A DNA stretch of 64,000 bases from Dysgonomonas sp. 511 (GTDB taxonomy: Bacteria > Bacteroidota > Bacteroidia > Bacteroidales > Dysgonomonadaceae): NCBI RefSeq assembly GCF_010501105.1, contig NZ_QVMQ01000011.1, forward strand, positions 124,001-188,000, in the 5' to 3' direction. A program made the translations under genes and the position numbers. Below are positions 25,624 to 34,920 of the stretch, one piece after another. The first letter of the stretch is position 1, and every line of letters begins with the position of its first letter. Below the pieces are notes generated by a model. That model made no database searches. It was not told the DNA's origin and saw only the letters and a list, made by a program, of their open reading frames with translations.

Positions 25624-26664
25624 ATGGCTAAGGTTTTGGTAATAAGAGCATCTTCTTTTGGCGACGTTGCATTACTGGTTCCTGTGGTCGCTTCCGTTGC
25701 AGCGAAGTACCCGCAAGACAGATTCTCGGTAATGACACGGAAAGCATTCGCTCCGTTATTCGAAAATTTAGGGTTCAATATCAATGTGATACCCTTAGAC
25801 CTCAAGAAGAGGCATAAGGGGATAAGAGGTTTCATCAGGGTAATGAGAAGGCTTATACCTATGCGGTTTTCCCACGTGGCCGATGTACACGATGTATTGA
25901 GGTCGAAAGGAGTGCGTTGCAGCATGTTCCTTCTAGGCAAAAAGACTGCAAAGATAGACAAAGGGCGCAAAGAGAAATATGATCTTATTGCAAGCAAAAA
26001 ACTGGATCAACCTCTGAAACATACAATCGAAAGATACCGCGAAGTATTCGACAAGTTGGGATTTCCCGCACCAATGGTATTCAACAACCTGTTCGACTTC
26101 GTAGGCAAAGATTTGTCGCTGTTGAACGCTGTTGTAACCGAAAAAGAAGGCACATGGATCGGTGTCGCTCCTTTTGCCAAACATAAAGGGAAAATCTATC
26201 CTTTGGAGAAGATGGAAAAGGTTGTAGAAAAACTATCGGCACAGCCAAATACTACGGTCTTCCTTTTTGGCGCAGGCAAAGAAGAACAGAAAGTATTGTC
26301 CCTTTGGGCAAAAAAATATCCTAACATTATAGACCCAACAGGAAAAGTGAACCTTAATAAAGAGCTTTTGCTTATGTCGTATATGGATGTCATGCTCACC
26401 ATGGATTCTGCAAATATGCATCTGGCTTCTCTGGTGCAGGTTCCGGTGGTTTCCATATGGGGTGCAACCCATCCGGCTTTAGGGTTTTACGGATTCCGTC
26501 AGGATTTGAAAAATGCTGTGCAAATCGGCGATCTCGATTGTCGCCCATGTTCCGTATTCGGCGAGCAACCATGCCTGAGAAGCGATTATGCCTGCCTGAA
26601 TATGATAAAAGAAGAAACTGTAGTAGACCGGGTAAACGAAGTAATAGCCGCGAAGCAGAAATGA
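25624..26664 (+). CDS. Glycosyltransferase family 9 (heptosyltransferase-like)
   Basis: A 346-residue GT-B fold transferase of family GT9. It opens VLVIRASSFGDVALLVPVVA, the typical glycine-rich N-terminal segment. The C-terminal domain has IGVAPFAKHKGKIYPLEKME (the nucleotide-sugar side), FLFGAGKEE, and TMDSANMHLASLVQVPVVSI, the GT9 signature. It probably adds heptose or a related sugar to lipopolysaccharide core on the cytosolic face of the inner membrane. Cys-rich DLDCRPCSVFGEQPC near the C-terminus matches family members. The GT4 gene overlaps its stop by ATGA. Confidence 0.92.
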   Translation: MAKVLVIRASSFGDVALLVPVVASVAAKYPQDRFSVMTRKAFAPLFENLGFNINVIPLDLKKRHKGIRGFIRVMRRLIPMRFSHVADVHDVLRSKGVRCSMFLLGKKTAKIDKGRKEKYDLIASKKLDQPLKHTIERYREVFDKLGFPAPMVFNNLFDFVGKDLSLLNAVVTEKEGTWIGVAPFAKHKGKIYPLEKMEKVVEKLSAQPNTTVFLFGAGKEEQKVLSLWAKKYPNIIDPTGKVNLNKELLLMSYMDVMLTMDSANMHLASLVQVPVVSIWGATHPALGFYGFRQDLKNAVQIGDLDCRPCSVFGEQPCLRSDYACLNMIKEETVVDRVNEVIAAKQK

Positions 26665-27785
26665 AAATAGCAATACTTTCACCTTTCTACCCCTACAGGG
26701 GAGGGTTGGCACAACTCAATGCCCGCCTCTACACGGAGCTATCGAAAAACAATGAGGTGAAAGCATTTACCTTTACTACATTATATCCCAATTTCCTCTT
26801 TCCGGGTAAAACTCAGTATGTGACCGAAAACGATCCTGTGACTGTTATCGACAGCCGTAGGGTGTTGAGTAGCATCAATCCTTTCTCGTATATAAAAACA
26901 GCAAGGGAAATAAACAAATATGCCCCCGATCTGCTGATAATCCCTTACTGGATGTCGTTTCTGGCTCCGGCTTATGGTTCGGTTTGCCTGTTTGTGAACA
27001 AAAGGACTAAGGTTGTCTCTCTGGTACACAATGCCATATCGCACGAACGGACATTGATAGAAAAGCCGTTGGCAAAATTCTTTTTCAACAGGTGCGACGC
27101 TTTTATTGTAATGAGCGATCCCGTAAGAAAAGACCTGCTGACTCTGAAAAAAAATGCTGTTGTTCTTTTGCAGCCTCATCCCATCTACGACCATTATGCC
27201 GAACGGTTCGATAAAGAAACGGCATGCAACGAACTGGGAGTAATGGCGGATAAAAAGAATCTCCTGTTCTTCGGGCTGATAAGAGACTATAAGGGATTGG
27301 ATCTGCTGATAGAGGCAATGGCGTATCTCGACGATTCATATCAGTTGATAATTGCCGGAGAAAGCTACGGCAGCTTCGATAAATATACCGGACTGATAAA
27401 TAATTCGCCATTGAAAGACAATATAAAAGTTTTCGAGCAATATATCCCCGATAATATGGTAACAACACTATTCTCGGCGGCGGATGTATTGGCTCTACCC
27501 TATCGTTCGGCTACGCAGAGCGGCGTGGTTGCACTGGCATATCAACTGGAACTGCCAATGATAGCGACCAATGTGGGCGCGCTGGGAAGCACTGTCAACC
27601 ATTCCGGAACGGGGTTAGTCGTATCTGAACCAACAGCTTCGGATCTGGCACAAGGCATAAAGTCATTCTTCGCCACCGATGATGCCGGGCTTGAGCAATA
27701 TAAAGAAAACCTTAAAAAAGAAAAGAAACGATTGTCGTGGGAAAACTTCACCAGATCAATCGAATCTTTTTTTTCTCAGTTGTAA
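26661..27785 (+). CDS. Glycosyltransferase family 4
   Basis: A 374-residue GT-B transferase. The N-terminal domain starts MKIAILSPFYPYRGGLAQLN. The GT4 C-terminal domain holds LLFFGLIRDYKGLDLLIEAM, YQLIIAGESYG, and the donor-binding LPYRSATQSGVVALAYQLEL block (ADVLALPYRSA). The ATG at 26661 overlaps the GT9 stop (ATGA); in-frame codons before it lie inside the GT9 gene and are shadow sequence. The two transferases are probably made in a coupled fashion and act in the same glycan pathway. Donor and acceptor are unknown. Confidence 0.92.
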   Translation: MKIAILSPFYPYRGGLAQLNARLYTELSKNNEVKAFTFTTLYPNFLFPGKTQYVTENDPVTVIDSRRVLSSINPFSYIKTAREINKYAPDLLIIPYWMSFLAPAYGSVCLFVNKRTKVVSLVHNAISHERTLIEKPLAKFFFNRCDAFIVMSDPVRKDLLTLKKNAVVLLQPHPIYDHYAERFDKETACNELGVMADKKNLLFFGLIRDYKGLDLLIEAMAYLDDSYQLIIAGESYGSFDKYTGLINNSPLKDNIKVFEQYIPDNMVTTLFSAADVLALPYRSATQSGVVALAYQLELPMIATNVGALGSTVNHSGTGLVVSEPTASDLAQGIKSFFATDDAGLEQYKENLKKEKKRLSWENFTRSIESFFSQL

Positions 27786-27816
27786 GCAACTGTCTGAAAA
27801 TATCTTATTATACTTC

Positions 27817-28533
27817 CTATTTCATCCTGAACAAACCGTATTTGAGCATACAGATAAATGCTCTCACTCCATCGCGCCACCCTATTTTCTTACCTTCTTC
27901 GTAAGTTCTTCCATAATAAGAAATACCGACTTCGTATATTCTTACCTTAGGATAACGGGCAACTTTTGCCGTAACTTCCGGCTCGAATCCGAAACGTCTT
28001 TCTTGCAACGGGATGCTCTTTATAATATCCGAACGGAAAAGCTTGTAGCAGGTTTCCATATCGGTAAGGTTCAGGTTGGTAAACATATTGGATACAAATG
28101 TGAGCCACTTGTTGCCTATAGAGTGCCAGAAAAACAGGATACGGTGAGGCTTTCCTCCCAGAAAACGCGATCCGAATACTACATCGGCAAAACCGTTTAC
28201 AACAGGTTTAAGCAATATATTGTATTCTTCGGGATCGTATTCCAGATCGGCATCCTGTATGATGATATAGTCGCCTGTAGCCTCAGCTATTCCTCGGTGT
28301 AGGGCCGCGCCTTTACCCATGTTTTTCGGCTGCTCAAACAGCTTCATATCGGCTTGAGGATGTGCCGCAATGTATTTTTGAACGACAGCCACTGTATCGT
28401 CCTTCGAGCAGTCGTTTACTATTATTATTTCCTTGGTAAAGCCTCCTATGAGCTCTACTTCTATTACTTTATCTAATATTAAATGAATCGTTTTTGCTTC
28501 GTTATAAGCGGGTATTACAACTGATAGTTTCAT
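27817..28533 (-). CDS. Glycosyltransferase family 2 (polyprenyl-phosphate type)
   Basis: A 238-residue GT2 enzyme similar to dolichol-phosphate mannosyltransferases. It opens [19 protein letters not shown]. The first acidic motif is [12 protein letters not shown], and the metal-binding DAD lies in [14 protein letters not shown]. The region [20 protein letters not shown] and the C-terminal [30 protein letters not shown] fit the family. It lacks the C-terminal membrane helices of some relatives. It likely loads a sugar on a lipid carrier at the inner membrane. The ATG at 28533 was chosen over a TTG one codon earlier. It is 42 bp downstream of the UDP-glucuronate decarboxylase gene on the same strand. 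Confidence 0.92.
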   Translation of the reverse strand: MKLSVVIPAYNEAKTIHLILDKVIEVELIGGFTKEIIIVNDCSKDDTVAVVQKYIAAHPQADMKLFEQPKNMGKGAALHRGIAEATGDYIIIQDADLEYDPEEYNILLKPVVNGFADVVFGSRFLGGKPHRILFFWHSIGNKWLTFVSNMFTNLNLTDMETCYKLFRSDIIKSIPLQERRFGFEPEVTAKVARYPKVRIYEVGISYYGRTYEEGKKIGWRDGVRAFICMLKYGLFRMK

Positions 28534-28575
28534 CAAAGTTCAGAGTTATATTAATTTATAGGGGCATTATTTTCA

Positions 28576-29523
28576 TTATGAATTTTTCAGTACATTGTCA
28601 AAATATCCGATGGTTTTCACCAGACCGTCCCTTAATTGCACCTTTGGTTCCCATCCCAGTTTTTCTTTAGCCAGAGATATATCCGGGCGGCGTTGTTTAG
28701 GGTCGTCGCTAGGCAGTGGGCAAAAGATCAGTTTCGATTTCGAACCGGTGAGTTCCAATACCAGATTGGCAAGTTCCAGCATGGTAAATTCGCCCGGATT
28801 GCCGGTATTGACAGGGCCTGTAAACGATTCGTCGCTGCCCATCATGCGCACCATTGCTTCTACCATATCGTCTACATACTGGAAACTGCGGGTTTGCATA
28901 CCGTCTCCATATATGGTTATATCTTCTCCTTTGAGTGCCTGCACAATGAAGTTGGACACTACGCGCCCGTCTTCGGGATTCATACGTGGCCCGTAAGTAT
29001 TAAATATGCGCACTATCTTTATTCTCACCCCGTTCTGACGGTGATAGTCCATAAAGAGGGTTTCGGCGCAACGCTTACCTTCGTCGTAGCACGAACGTAT
29101 GCCTATCGGATTGACATTTCCCCAATAAGCCTCCGGTTGAGGATGTACATTAGGGTCGCCATATACTTCGCTGGTAGAGGCCTGCAAAATTTTTGCTTTC
29201 ACCCTTTTTGCCAGCCCCAGCATATTGATTGCACCCATCACACTGGTTTTTATTGTCTTGATAGGATTGTACTGGTAATGCACCGGCGATGCAGGACAGG
29301 CAAGATTGTATATCTCGTCTACATCTATATGGAAGGGATGCACAACATCGTGCCTTATCAGTTCGAAATAAGGGTTGTCTAACAGATGGATTACATTATC
29401 TTTCGATCCTGTAAAGTAATTGTCGAGGCAAATAACTTCGTTTCCTTCGTTAAGTAACCTTTCGCATAGGTGCGAACCTATAAATCCAGCTCCTCCGGTT
29501 ACAAGTATTTTCTTACGGTTCAT
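28576..29523 (-). CDS. UDP-glucuronate decarboxylase (UDP-xylose synthase)
   Basis: A 315-residue NAD-dependent short-chain dehydrogenase/reductase. The Rossmann motif is [15 protein letters not shown] at about 9-23. Further features are [40 protein letters not shown] (catalytic Ser/Thr), and YDEGKR as the Tyr-x-x-x-Lys pair. The sequences [10 protein letters not shown] and RSCYDEGKR are characteristic of UDP-xylose synthases, which turn UDP-glucuronate into UDP-xylose. It precedes the GT2 gene by 42 bp, consistent with supplying a sugar donor for surface glycan synthesis. Confidence 0.92.
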   Translation of the reverse strand: MNRKKILVTGGAGFIGSHLCERLLNEGNEVICLDNYFTGSKDNVIHLLDNPYFELIRHDVVHPFHIDVDEIYNLACPASPVHYQYNPIKTIKTSVMGAINMLGLAKRVKAKILQASTSEVYGDPNVHPQPEAYWGNVNPIGIRSCYDEGKRCAETLFMDYHRQNGVRIKIVRIFNTYGPRMNPEDGRVVSNFIVQALKGEDITIYGDGMQTRSFQYVDDMVEAMVRMMGSDESFTGPVNTGNPGEFTMLELANLVLELTGSKSKLIFCPLPSDDPKQRRPDISLAKEKLGWEPKVQLRDGLVKTIGYFDNVLKNS

Positions 29524-29696
29524 TCAGTATATCAATTCAATATTCAGGTGCAAAGGAATAAAAAAATATTGAACTGACATACATACTCTTACATTAATTA
29601 TATACAAAAAGCCTTTAAACAAGGAGTTATTAGATTTCTTCGTACGAGATCGAACAGAAATATAACACCATCATTTCTTCAATGATGCTATAATAG

Positions 29697-29729
29697 TTGA
29701 CAAACAAAACTATCTTTTTCCTACCTTTG
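29697..29729 (+). promoter_or_regulatory. Promoter of the DUF3822-rsmD pair
   Basis: TTG at 29697-29699 and TACCTTTG at 29722-29729 are spaced as expected for a Bacteroides-type promoter. The DUF3822 ATG is 24 bp downstream. Confidence 0.6.
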
Positions 29730-29752
29730 TGTAGAAAACTTATCTGTCACCT

Positions 29753-30568
29753 ATGTTTCTACCCGAAAATATCGACCTCGGCAAGTCGGAAAAATATATC
29801 CTTTCGCTGCGCGTAAAACCCAACGGTTTTATGTTCTCCATTACCGATCCCGATATGGGCAATAATTATTGCCTGCGCGAAACGACATTCAGACCGGGCG
29901 ACGACCTGCTGACAAATGTGCAGCGGATTATTTTCGACTTTAATTTCCTTACGCAGATTTTCAGGCAGACCAACGTGGTGATAGTCTCGAAAGATTACGA
30001 AATGGTTCCGGCAGAATTTTACGACAAAAAGAAGCAGCAGAACTTTTACGATTTCACCCATACCAACAAGTCCGGACATATACAATCGGCCCTGTTCGAG
30101 AGGCAGGATATAGTAATGCTCTACAATATAGAAGACGACCTATTCAGCTTCCTGTCGCGCAACCTGTGGAATCCTCATTTCTTCCACCATTCGCAACTAT
30201 TGATAAATACCTTTGAAGAAAAAGCACGCATTTCGGGAGAGGGGAATAAGATGTTCGTCAATTTCCACACAGATTTTACTGATGTCATCTGCTTCCAAGG
30301 GGCAACGCTTTTGCATAGCCTGACATACGAAAACGAACCTCCGGCAAATACGCTTTACTATATACTGAAAATATGGGAACAATGCGGTTTCGACCAGATG
30401 AACGACACCCTGTATCTGGCAGGCAAGGCAGATAGCCGGCTTTCGGAAAAACTGTACCAGTATATCAACAACATAGAAATAATAGGCTTGCCGCAGGAAA
30501 TCCATTTCTGGAGCGAAGATGCCCGCAAGGCTCCGCTCGATTTACTTTCTTTATCACTTCCATTATGA
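29753..30568 (+). CDS. DUF3822 protein
   Basis: A 271-residue cytosolic protein of the DUF3822 family, restricted as far as I know to Bacteroidota and often next to rsmD. It opens with LSLRVKPNGFMFSITDPDMG and carries YDFTHTNKSGHIQSALFERQ-like and FVNFHTDFTDVICFQGATLL segments. The arrangement recalls the actin/hexokinase-like ATPase fold, with a repeated strand-turn pattern, but I see no catalytic motif. The 3' end overlaps rsmD by 4 bp (ATGA). Its function is unknown; the coupling suggests a link to ribosome or rRNA modification. Confidence 0.85.
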   Translation: MFLPENIDLGKSEKYILSLRVKPNGFMFSITDPDMGNNYCLRETTFRPGDDLLTNVQRIIFDFNFLTQIFRQTNVVIVSKDYEMVPAEFYDKKKQQNFYDFTHTNKSGHIQSALFERQDIVMLYNIEDDLFSFLSRNLWNPHFFHHSQLLINTFEEKARISGEGNKMFVNFHTDFTDVICFQGATLLHSLTYENEPPANTLYYILKIWEQCGFDQMNDTLYLAGKADSRLSEKLYQYINNIEIIGLPQEIHFWSEDARKAPLDLLSLSLPL

Positions 30569-31101
30569 GAATTATAAGCGGAAAACACAAAGGGCGCAGG
30601 TTCGACCCTCCAAAGAATTTCAAAGCCCGTCCTACAACCGACTTTGCAAAGGAAAACCTGTTCAATGTACTTAACAATATTATCGACTGGGAAGAAACCT
30701 CTGCGCTCGACCTCTTCGCAGGTACAGGCGGCATTAGCTTCGAACTGGTTTCGAGGGGTTGCCCACGAGTGGTGTCGGTAGAAAAGAATTTCAACCATGC
30801 TTCTTTCATCGAGAAAACGAAGGAAACCTTGAAAATCGGCAGCGAAATGCAGTTGTTGAAACTGGATGCGTTCGGCTATCTGGAAAAAGGGCGCGAGCAA
30901 TTCGATTTTATCTTTGCCGACCCGCCATACGACCTCAAAAACTTTGCCGACGTACCCCGCCTCGTTTTCGAGCGCGACCTGATTAAGCCCGATGGAATGT
31001 TTATCTTGGAACACTCGAAAGAGTATGATTTTTCTGATTATCCCCTTTTCACAGACAAGAGGGTGTATGGGAGCGTCAACTTCAGTATCTTTGAGAAATA
31101 A
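30565..31101 (+). CDS. rsmD: 16S rRNA (guanine(966)-N(2))-methyltransferase RsmD
   Basis: A 178-residue Rossmann-fold SAM-dependent methyltransferase acting on G966 (E. coli numbering) of 16S rRNA. It opens MRIISGKHKGRRFDPP. RPTTDFAKENLFNVL follows, then the SAM motif LDLFAGTGGISFEL at 48-61 and the catalytic IFADPPYDL (117-125). Length and motif order are typical. It overlaps the DUF3822 stop by 4 bp. The convergent lipoprotein gene lies 72 bp away with a terminator between. Confidence 0.95.
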   Translation: MRIISGKHKGRRFDPPKNFKARPTTDFAKENLFNVLNNIIDWEETSALDLFAGTGGISFELVSRGCPRVVSVEKNFNHASFIEKTKETLKIGSEMQLLKLDAFGYLEKGREQFDFIFADPPYDLKNFADVPRLVFERDLIKPDGMFILEHSKEYDFSDYPLFTDKRVYGSVNFSIFEK

Positions 31102-31104
31102 GAT

Positions 31105-31136
31105 CAAAAAAAATAACCTTCGAAAAATCCGAAGGC
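31105..31136 (-). terminator. Terminator of the lipoprotein gene
   Basis: CCTTCG (31117-31122) pairs with CGAAGG (31130-31135). On the minus strand the stem is followed by a run of T. The stem could also serve the convergent rsmD transcript. Confidence 0.7.
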
Positions 31137-31173
31137 TACTCTTAGTCGTCCTTAAAAAAGATTCAGAATCTTT

Positions 31174-31713
31174 TTACATCTTTGGTATGAAGGATTTCAA
31201 AGTACCACGATATGAGGCAGAAAGAGCCTTGCCATCGTCACCTGTTCCGGCAATGGTAATTGTATAATTGTCACCAGATTTGCCAATGGTAACTGTTCCT
31301 TCAGTGAATTGCACTTCAGTATCTCCATCCCAGATGGTCAAGGATGAGAATGTATTTGCCTTCATCTTAACTTCGTTACCCCATGGGTTAGATGTATATG
31401 TTCCTGCTGTAAGCTCTGCAGTTGAAGACCACAGCTCTGCATATACCACTTTCCCTTCGCCGGAAAGGTCTCCAGTCTCTTCATCAATGTTCATTCCTTT
31501 TGTATAGAGATAAAGATCGAGATTATAGAGACTTTCATTATACACTCCATATCCATAGTCAAGGATATGTCCGCCAGAGATTTCATACGATTTAGAATCG
31601 TAGTTAAGTACATTTTTTACACCATTGTCATCGTCGTCATCATCGCTGCATGATACAAAGCCGAAACTCAATACGGCAACAAAAAGGAAGCTTAGTAGTT
31701 TTAAATTTTTCAT
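31174..31713 (-). CDS. Small predicted surface lipoprotein, unknown family
   Basis: A 179-residue protein with an N-terminal signal and lipobox (FVSC at about 19-22). This is followed by SDDDDDDNG, the acidic run typical of lipoproteins exported to the outside of the outer membrane in Bacteroidota. The remainder looks like a single beta-rich domain of alternating Tyr/Thr/Gly strands (YNLDLYLYTKG, AGTYTSNPWG, VTIGKSGDNYTITIAGTG). I do not recognise the family. It is a single-gene unit with its own promoter and terminator, and a leader of about 85 nt. Confidence 0.75.
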   Translation of the reverse strand: MKNLKLLSFLFVAVLSFGFVSCSDDDDDDNGVKNVLNYDSKSYEISGGHILDYGYGVYNESLYNLDLYLYTKGMNIDEETGDLSGEGKVVYAELWSSTAELTAGTYTSNPWGNEVKMKANTFSSLTIWDGDTEVQFTEGTVTIGKSGDNYTITIAGTGDDGKALSASYRGTLKSFIPKM

Positions 31714-31804
31714 TTGCTTGATTAGTTAGTTTTGTTTAGTACTTTCCGGTTTCTTTTGACTAATATTTCTTGTCTACTATTTATCAAATGCAAGAAACCA
31801 GGCG

Positions 31805-31834
31805 CAAAGATAGCAATTTTTACCAGATGACAAA
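31805..31834 (-). promoter_or_regulatory. Promoter of the small lipoprotein gene
   Basis: On the minus strand TTTG (31834-31831) and TATCTTTG (31812-31805) are separated by 18 bp. Both elements match the Bacteroides consensus. Confidence 0.65.
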
Positions 31835-32010
31835 ATGCAGAAAAAGAGATACAGAAAACGATATTTATTACACAAATAGTCACAATAAGAATAATTATAG
31901 CGAATAATTTATCACATATCAATAAATATTCATTGCACTTTGAATAATTATTTATAAATTGCGCAACTATTATTCTGTCAACAATCATAACATTACTATA
32001 AACGAATACT

Positions 32011-33471
32011 ATGTCAGACAATTCACCTAAAATTAAGTTCTACAACGGGGAAGACATCCCTCTGGAATTGCACAAAGTACGTGTTGTACAAAAACTACAT
32101 TTAGTACCCATCGAACGCCGCCTGGAAGCACTATACGAAGCCGGATTCAATACCTTCAGGCTCGACACCAAAGATGTATTCCTCGATATGCTTACCGATA
32201 GCGGTACCAATGCGATGAGCGACCGCCAACTCGGCGCTATGATGATAGCCGACGACGCTTATGCCGGCTCGCAAAGCTTTGTAAGATACCAGAAAGCCGT
32301 AGAAGAAGTTTTGGGAAAGAAATACCTGTTGCCTGTGCATCAGGGGCGCGCTGCCGAGAATATAATATCGAATGCCTATATACGCAAAGGCAGCATTGTG
32401 CCGATGAATTACCACTTCACTACTTCCATGGCGCACATTACCCAATATGGAGGGAAGATAGAAGAATTGTTGTACGATGAAGCCTATGTAATAAACAGCC
32501 GTCACCCGTTCAAAGGGAATATGAACCTCGAAAAGCTGGAAGCCTGTATTAATAAACATGGTGCTGCCAATATACCGTATATCCGCATGGAGGCTTCGAC
32601 CAACCTGATTGGCGGGCAACCATTCTCTATAGAAAACCTCAGGGGCGTACGAGCCATTGCCGACAAATACAAAATACGCCTTGTGCTCGATGCCAGCCTG
32701 CTTGGCGAGAATGCCTATCTGGTGAAAAAACGCGAGGAAGAGTTTAAAAACAGCTCGATGAAAGATATCATCCAGACTATGACGGGGATGGCCGACCTGG
32801 TTTATTTCTCGGCGCGTAAGCTGAGTTCTTCGCGCGGAGGGGGTATCTGCACCAACGACCATGCCATATTGAAAGAACTGGAACCGCTTATTCCTCTTTT
32901 CGAAGGATTCCTTACCTATGGAGGTATGTCGGTGCGCGAGATAGAATCTATAGCAGTAGGGCTGTACGAAACACTGGATGAAAGCATGATCTGCCAAAGC
33001 CCGCAGTTTATAGAATACCTTGTAAACTCGCTAGAAAAGAAAGGCGTGCCTATGGTTACACCTGCGGGAGTACTTGGCGCCCACGTGAATGCAATGGAGG
33101 TTTGTGCCCATATCTCGCAAAAGGAATACCCTGCCGGCTCGCTTGCTGCTGCCTTCTTCCTCATATCGGGTATCAGGGGTATGGAACGCGGATCGGTATC
33201 GAACCAGCGCGACGAATATGGCAACGAGACTTATGCCGATATGGAGTTGCTCCGCCTTGCCGTTCCACGCCGGGTATTCACCCTGTCGCAAATAAAATAT
33301 GTGGAAGACCGCATGGCATGGCTATACGAAAACCGCCACCTGATAGGAGGCTTACGCTTCGTTTACGAGCCGCCTGTACTTCGTTTCTTTATGGGAGGGC
33401 TCGAGCCTGTAAGCGACTGGCCGCAACGGTTGATAGAGAAATTTAAAGAAGACTTTGGCGATAGCCTGTAG
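32011..33471 (+). CDS. PLP beta-eliminating lyase, tyrosine phenol-lyase/tryptophanase family
   Basis: A 486-residue fold-type I PLP enzyme of the group that splits tyrosine or tryptophan into phenol or indole, pyruvate and ammonia. LLTDSGTNAMSDRQLGAMM (60-78) and YAGSQSF are conserved. Lys270 in FSARKL aligns with the PLP lysine, Asp227 with the pyridine-binding Asp, and Asn198 with the cofactor Asn. Arg393 (GMERG) and Phe459/Phe460 (VLRFF) match tyrosine phenol-lyase, where tryptophanase has Ile or Val and His. However, Leu230 replaces a cofactor-contact Arg, and GAHV replaces the usual GGHA. It is a divergent member whose substrate needs testing. The gene stands alone with a terminator after it. 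Confidence 0.85.
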   Translation: MSDNSPKIKFYNGEDIPLELHKVRVVQKLHLVPIERRLEALYEAGFNTFRLDTKDVFLDMLTDSGTNAMSDRQLGAMMIADDAYAGSQSFVRYQKAVEEVLGKKYLLPVHQGRAAENIISNAYIRKGSIVPMNYHFTTSMAHITQYGGKIEELLYDEAYVINSRHPFKGNMNLEKLEACINKHGAANIPYIRMEASTNLIGGQPFSIENLRGVRAIADKYKIRLVLDASLLGENAYLVKKREEEFKNSSMKDIIQTMTGMADLVYFSARKLSSSRGGGICTNDHAILKELEPLIPLFEGFLTYGGMSVREIESIAVGLYETLDESMICQSPQFIEYLVNSLEKKGVPMVTPAGVLGAHVNAMEVCAHISQKEYPAGSLAAAFFLISGIRGMERGSVSNQRDEYGNETYADMELLRLAVPRRVFTLSQIKYVEDRMAWLYENRHLIGGLRFVYEPPVLRFFMGGLEPVSDWPQRLIEKFKEDFGDSL

Positions 33472-33508
33472 TTAGTTTTAATAGATAGCAATAGTTTGTG
33501 AAGTTTAG

Positions 33509-33543
33509 GGAGCTGCTGATTCATTCAGTGGCTTCCTTTTTTT
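33509..33543 (+). terminator. Terminator of the beta-eliminating lyase gene
   Basis: GGAGCTGCTGA pairs imperfectly with TCAGTGGCTTCC around a short loop, followed by seven T. Confidence 0.65.
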
Positions 33544-33652
33544 CAGGCAAAAATTACATAAGGATGGGATGGAAACGCCTTTGATGTAGAGATTCCCATC
33601 CCGCCATTTTGGATATAAAAACTAAAAGATTACTACCGGCGTATTTTGCCTA

Positions 33653-34909
33653 CTATCTTATTTGCAAATCGCCATAACTGCTTTTCACCGCAATCTTAGC
33701 CTTAGGCGTGCCTGTGCCTATTTGTCCTTTTTTGACAATAGCGGTGTTTGTCTCTTTCGATTCGGTATAGGTTGCCTTATGCTTCTTCGACACATTCAGG
33801 TCGCCATAGCTTAAGGTGATATCCACGCTTACCGGAAATTTTTCGGGTAGGTTGATGGATATATCGGCATAAGCCCCGCTGAAGGTCAAAGCCTTCAATT
33901 TATCGGAAACACTATTTACAGATACATCGGCATAGGCAGACGATACATTGAATGTAGAAATCAGGTGTTCTATTTTTATGTCGCTATATTTCATGTTGAC
34001 ATCAATATTATTCACCGTACCCAGTTTTATATCTCCATAAGAAGACGTACTCCCCTTGGAAACCATATCCGACACTTCGGTTATCTTGTAGTCGGAATAA
34101 TTTCCCATAAAGTCTATCCTGCCAGCTTTTCCTACCTTTATGTCGGAATACGATGCGGAGATATCGACATCTTTGAGCACGCTTATTTTAGCATCACTAT
34201 ATTTCATTTTTATGATAGACTTAGGAGTCTGTATCTCTCCGGCTGTTATTTCGGCATAGGAGAGATCGAGCAACAATGCTCCGGAGTGCTTATCCATAGA
34301 TACATTACCATACTTAATGTCTATATTCAGTCCCACATTGCGGGGAATGCTTATTATATAGTTGACTTTAGCTGATGAGTTTCCTTTTCTCGAACTGTTT
34401 GTTGCTATCGAGAGCAGTTTGTTGCTGGTAGTTATCTGGCAAGAGGCCTGTTCCGATTTGGTATCGAAATAGTGTATTTCGAGTTCTACCTGCTTCGACG
34501 CCGTTTCTTTGACAGTGATATTTCCATATTTCTGAAAAAACTCTATTTCGGAGATATTCGAAAAGGTTTTCTTCTCCGTTCTTGTTGGGGTGCGTCCCTT
34601 TTGCCCTTGCCTACTTATGCTGTAAGAGTAGCTGTAACCGTTTTTGGGGTTAGTATATACTGTGACATTCTTGCCTGCTTTCTCGCTGATATTAACCTTG
34701 AATGCCTGCAAGCTACTATCATTTACCTTGAAAGAATTGTCGAGAGAATCGAAGTCTATTTTCAAGTCAAGACCCTCTTCTATCTGGTCGAATACTCCCT
34801 TCATATCTATATTTATTTTATTTCCGGGAATGGTATCGCCTACAGGGGTGGATTGTATGTACAATATATTGATACATAACAACGTGGCTATCAATGCATA
34901 TCTTTTCAT
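33653..34909 (-). CDS. DUF4097-like beta-helix adhesin-like exported protein
   Basis: A 418-residue exported protein with a hydrophobic signal at 1-20 (MKRYALIATLLCINILYIQS). From about residue 120 it consists of short repeated strands with the recurring pattern KYGNV, SYAEI, KYSDAKI, SYSDIKVG, NYSDYKI, SYGDIKLG. This is the DUF4097/DUF4098 right-handed beta-helix pattern. Such proteins often sit beside ECF sigma and anti-sigma genes in Bacteroidota, as here; their role is unknown. The anti-sigma gene ends 11 bp upstream of its start. The ATG at 34909 was chosen because earlier in-frame codons overlap that gap and do not improve the signal. Confidence 0.82.
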   Translation of the reverse strand: MKRYALIATLLCINILYIQSTPVGDTIPGNKINIDMKGVFDQIEEGLDLKIDFDSLDNSFKVNDSSLQAFKVNISEKAGKNVTVYTNPKNGYSYSYSISRQGQKGRTPTRTEKKTFSNISEIEFFQKYGNITVKETASKQVELEIHYFDTKSEQASCQITTSNKLLSIATNSSRKGNSSAKVNYIISIPRNVGLNIDIKYGNVSMDKHSGALLLDLSYAEITAGEIQTPKSIIKMKYSDAKISVLKDVDISASYSDIKVGKAGRIDFMGNYSDYKITEVSDMVSKGSTSSYGDIKLGTVNNIDVNMKYSDIKIEHLISTFNVSSAYADVSVNSVSDKLKALTFSGAYADISINLPEKFPVSVDITLSYGDLNVSKKHKATYTESKETNTAIVKKGQIGTGTPKAKIAVKSSYGDLQIR

Positions 34910-34920
34910 AATCGTGTAAT

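Noticed and set aside
26457..26660. N-terminal extension of the GT4 gene
   Set aside because: The extra in-frame codons lie inside the GT9 gene and encode Arg/Cys-rich shadow sequence; the ATGA overlap gives the natural start.
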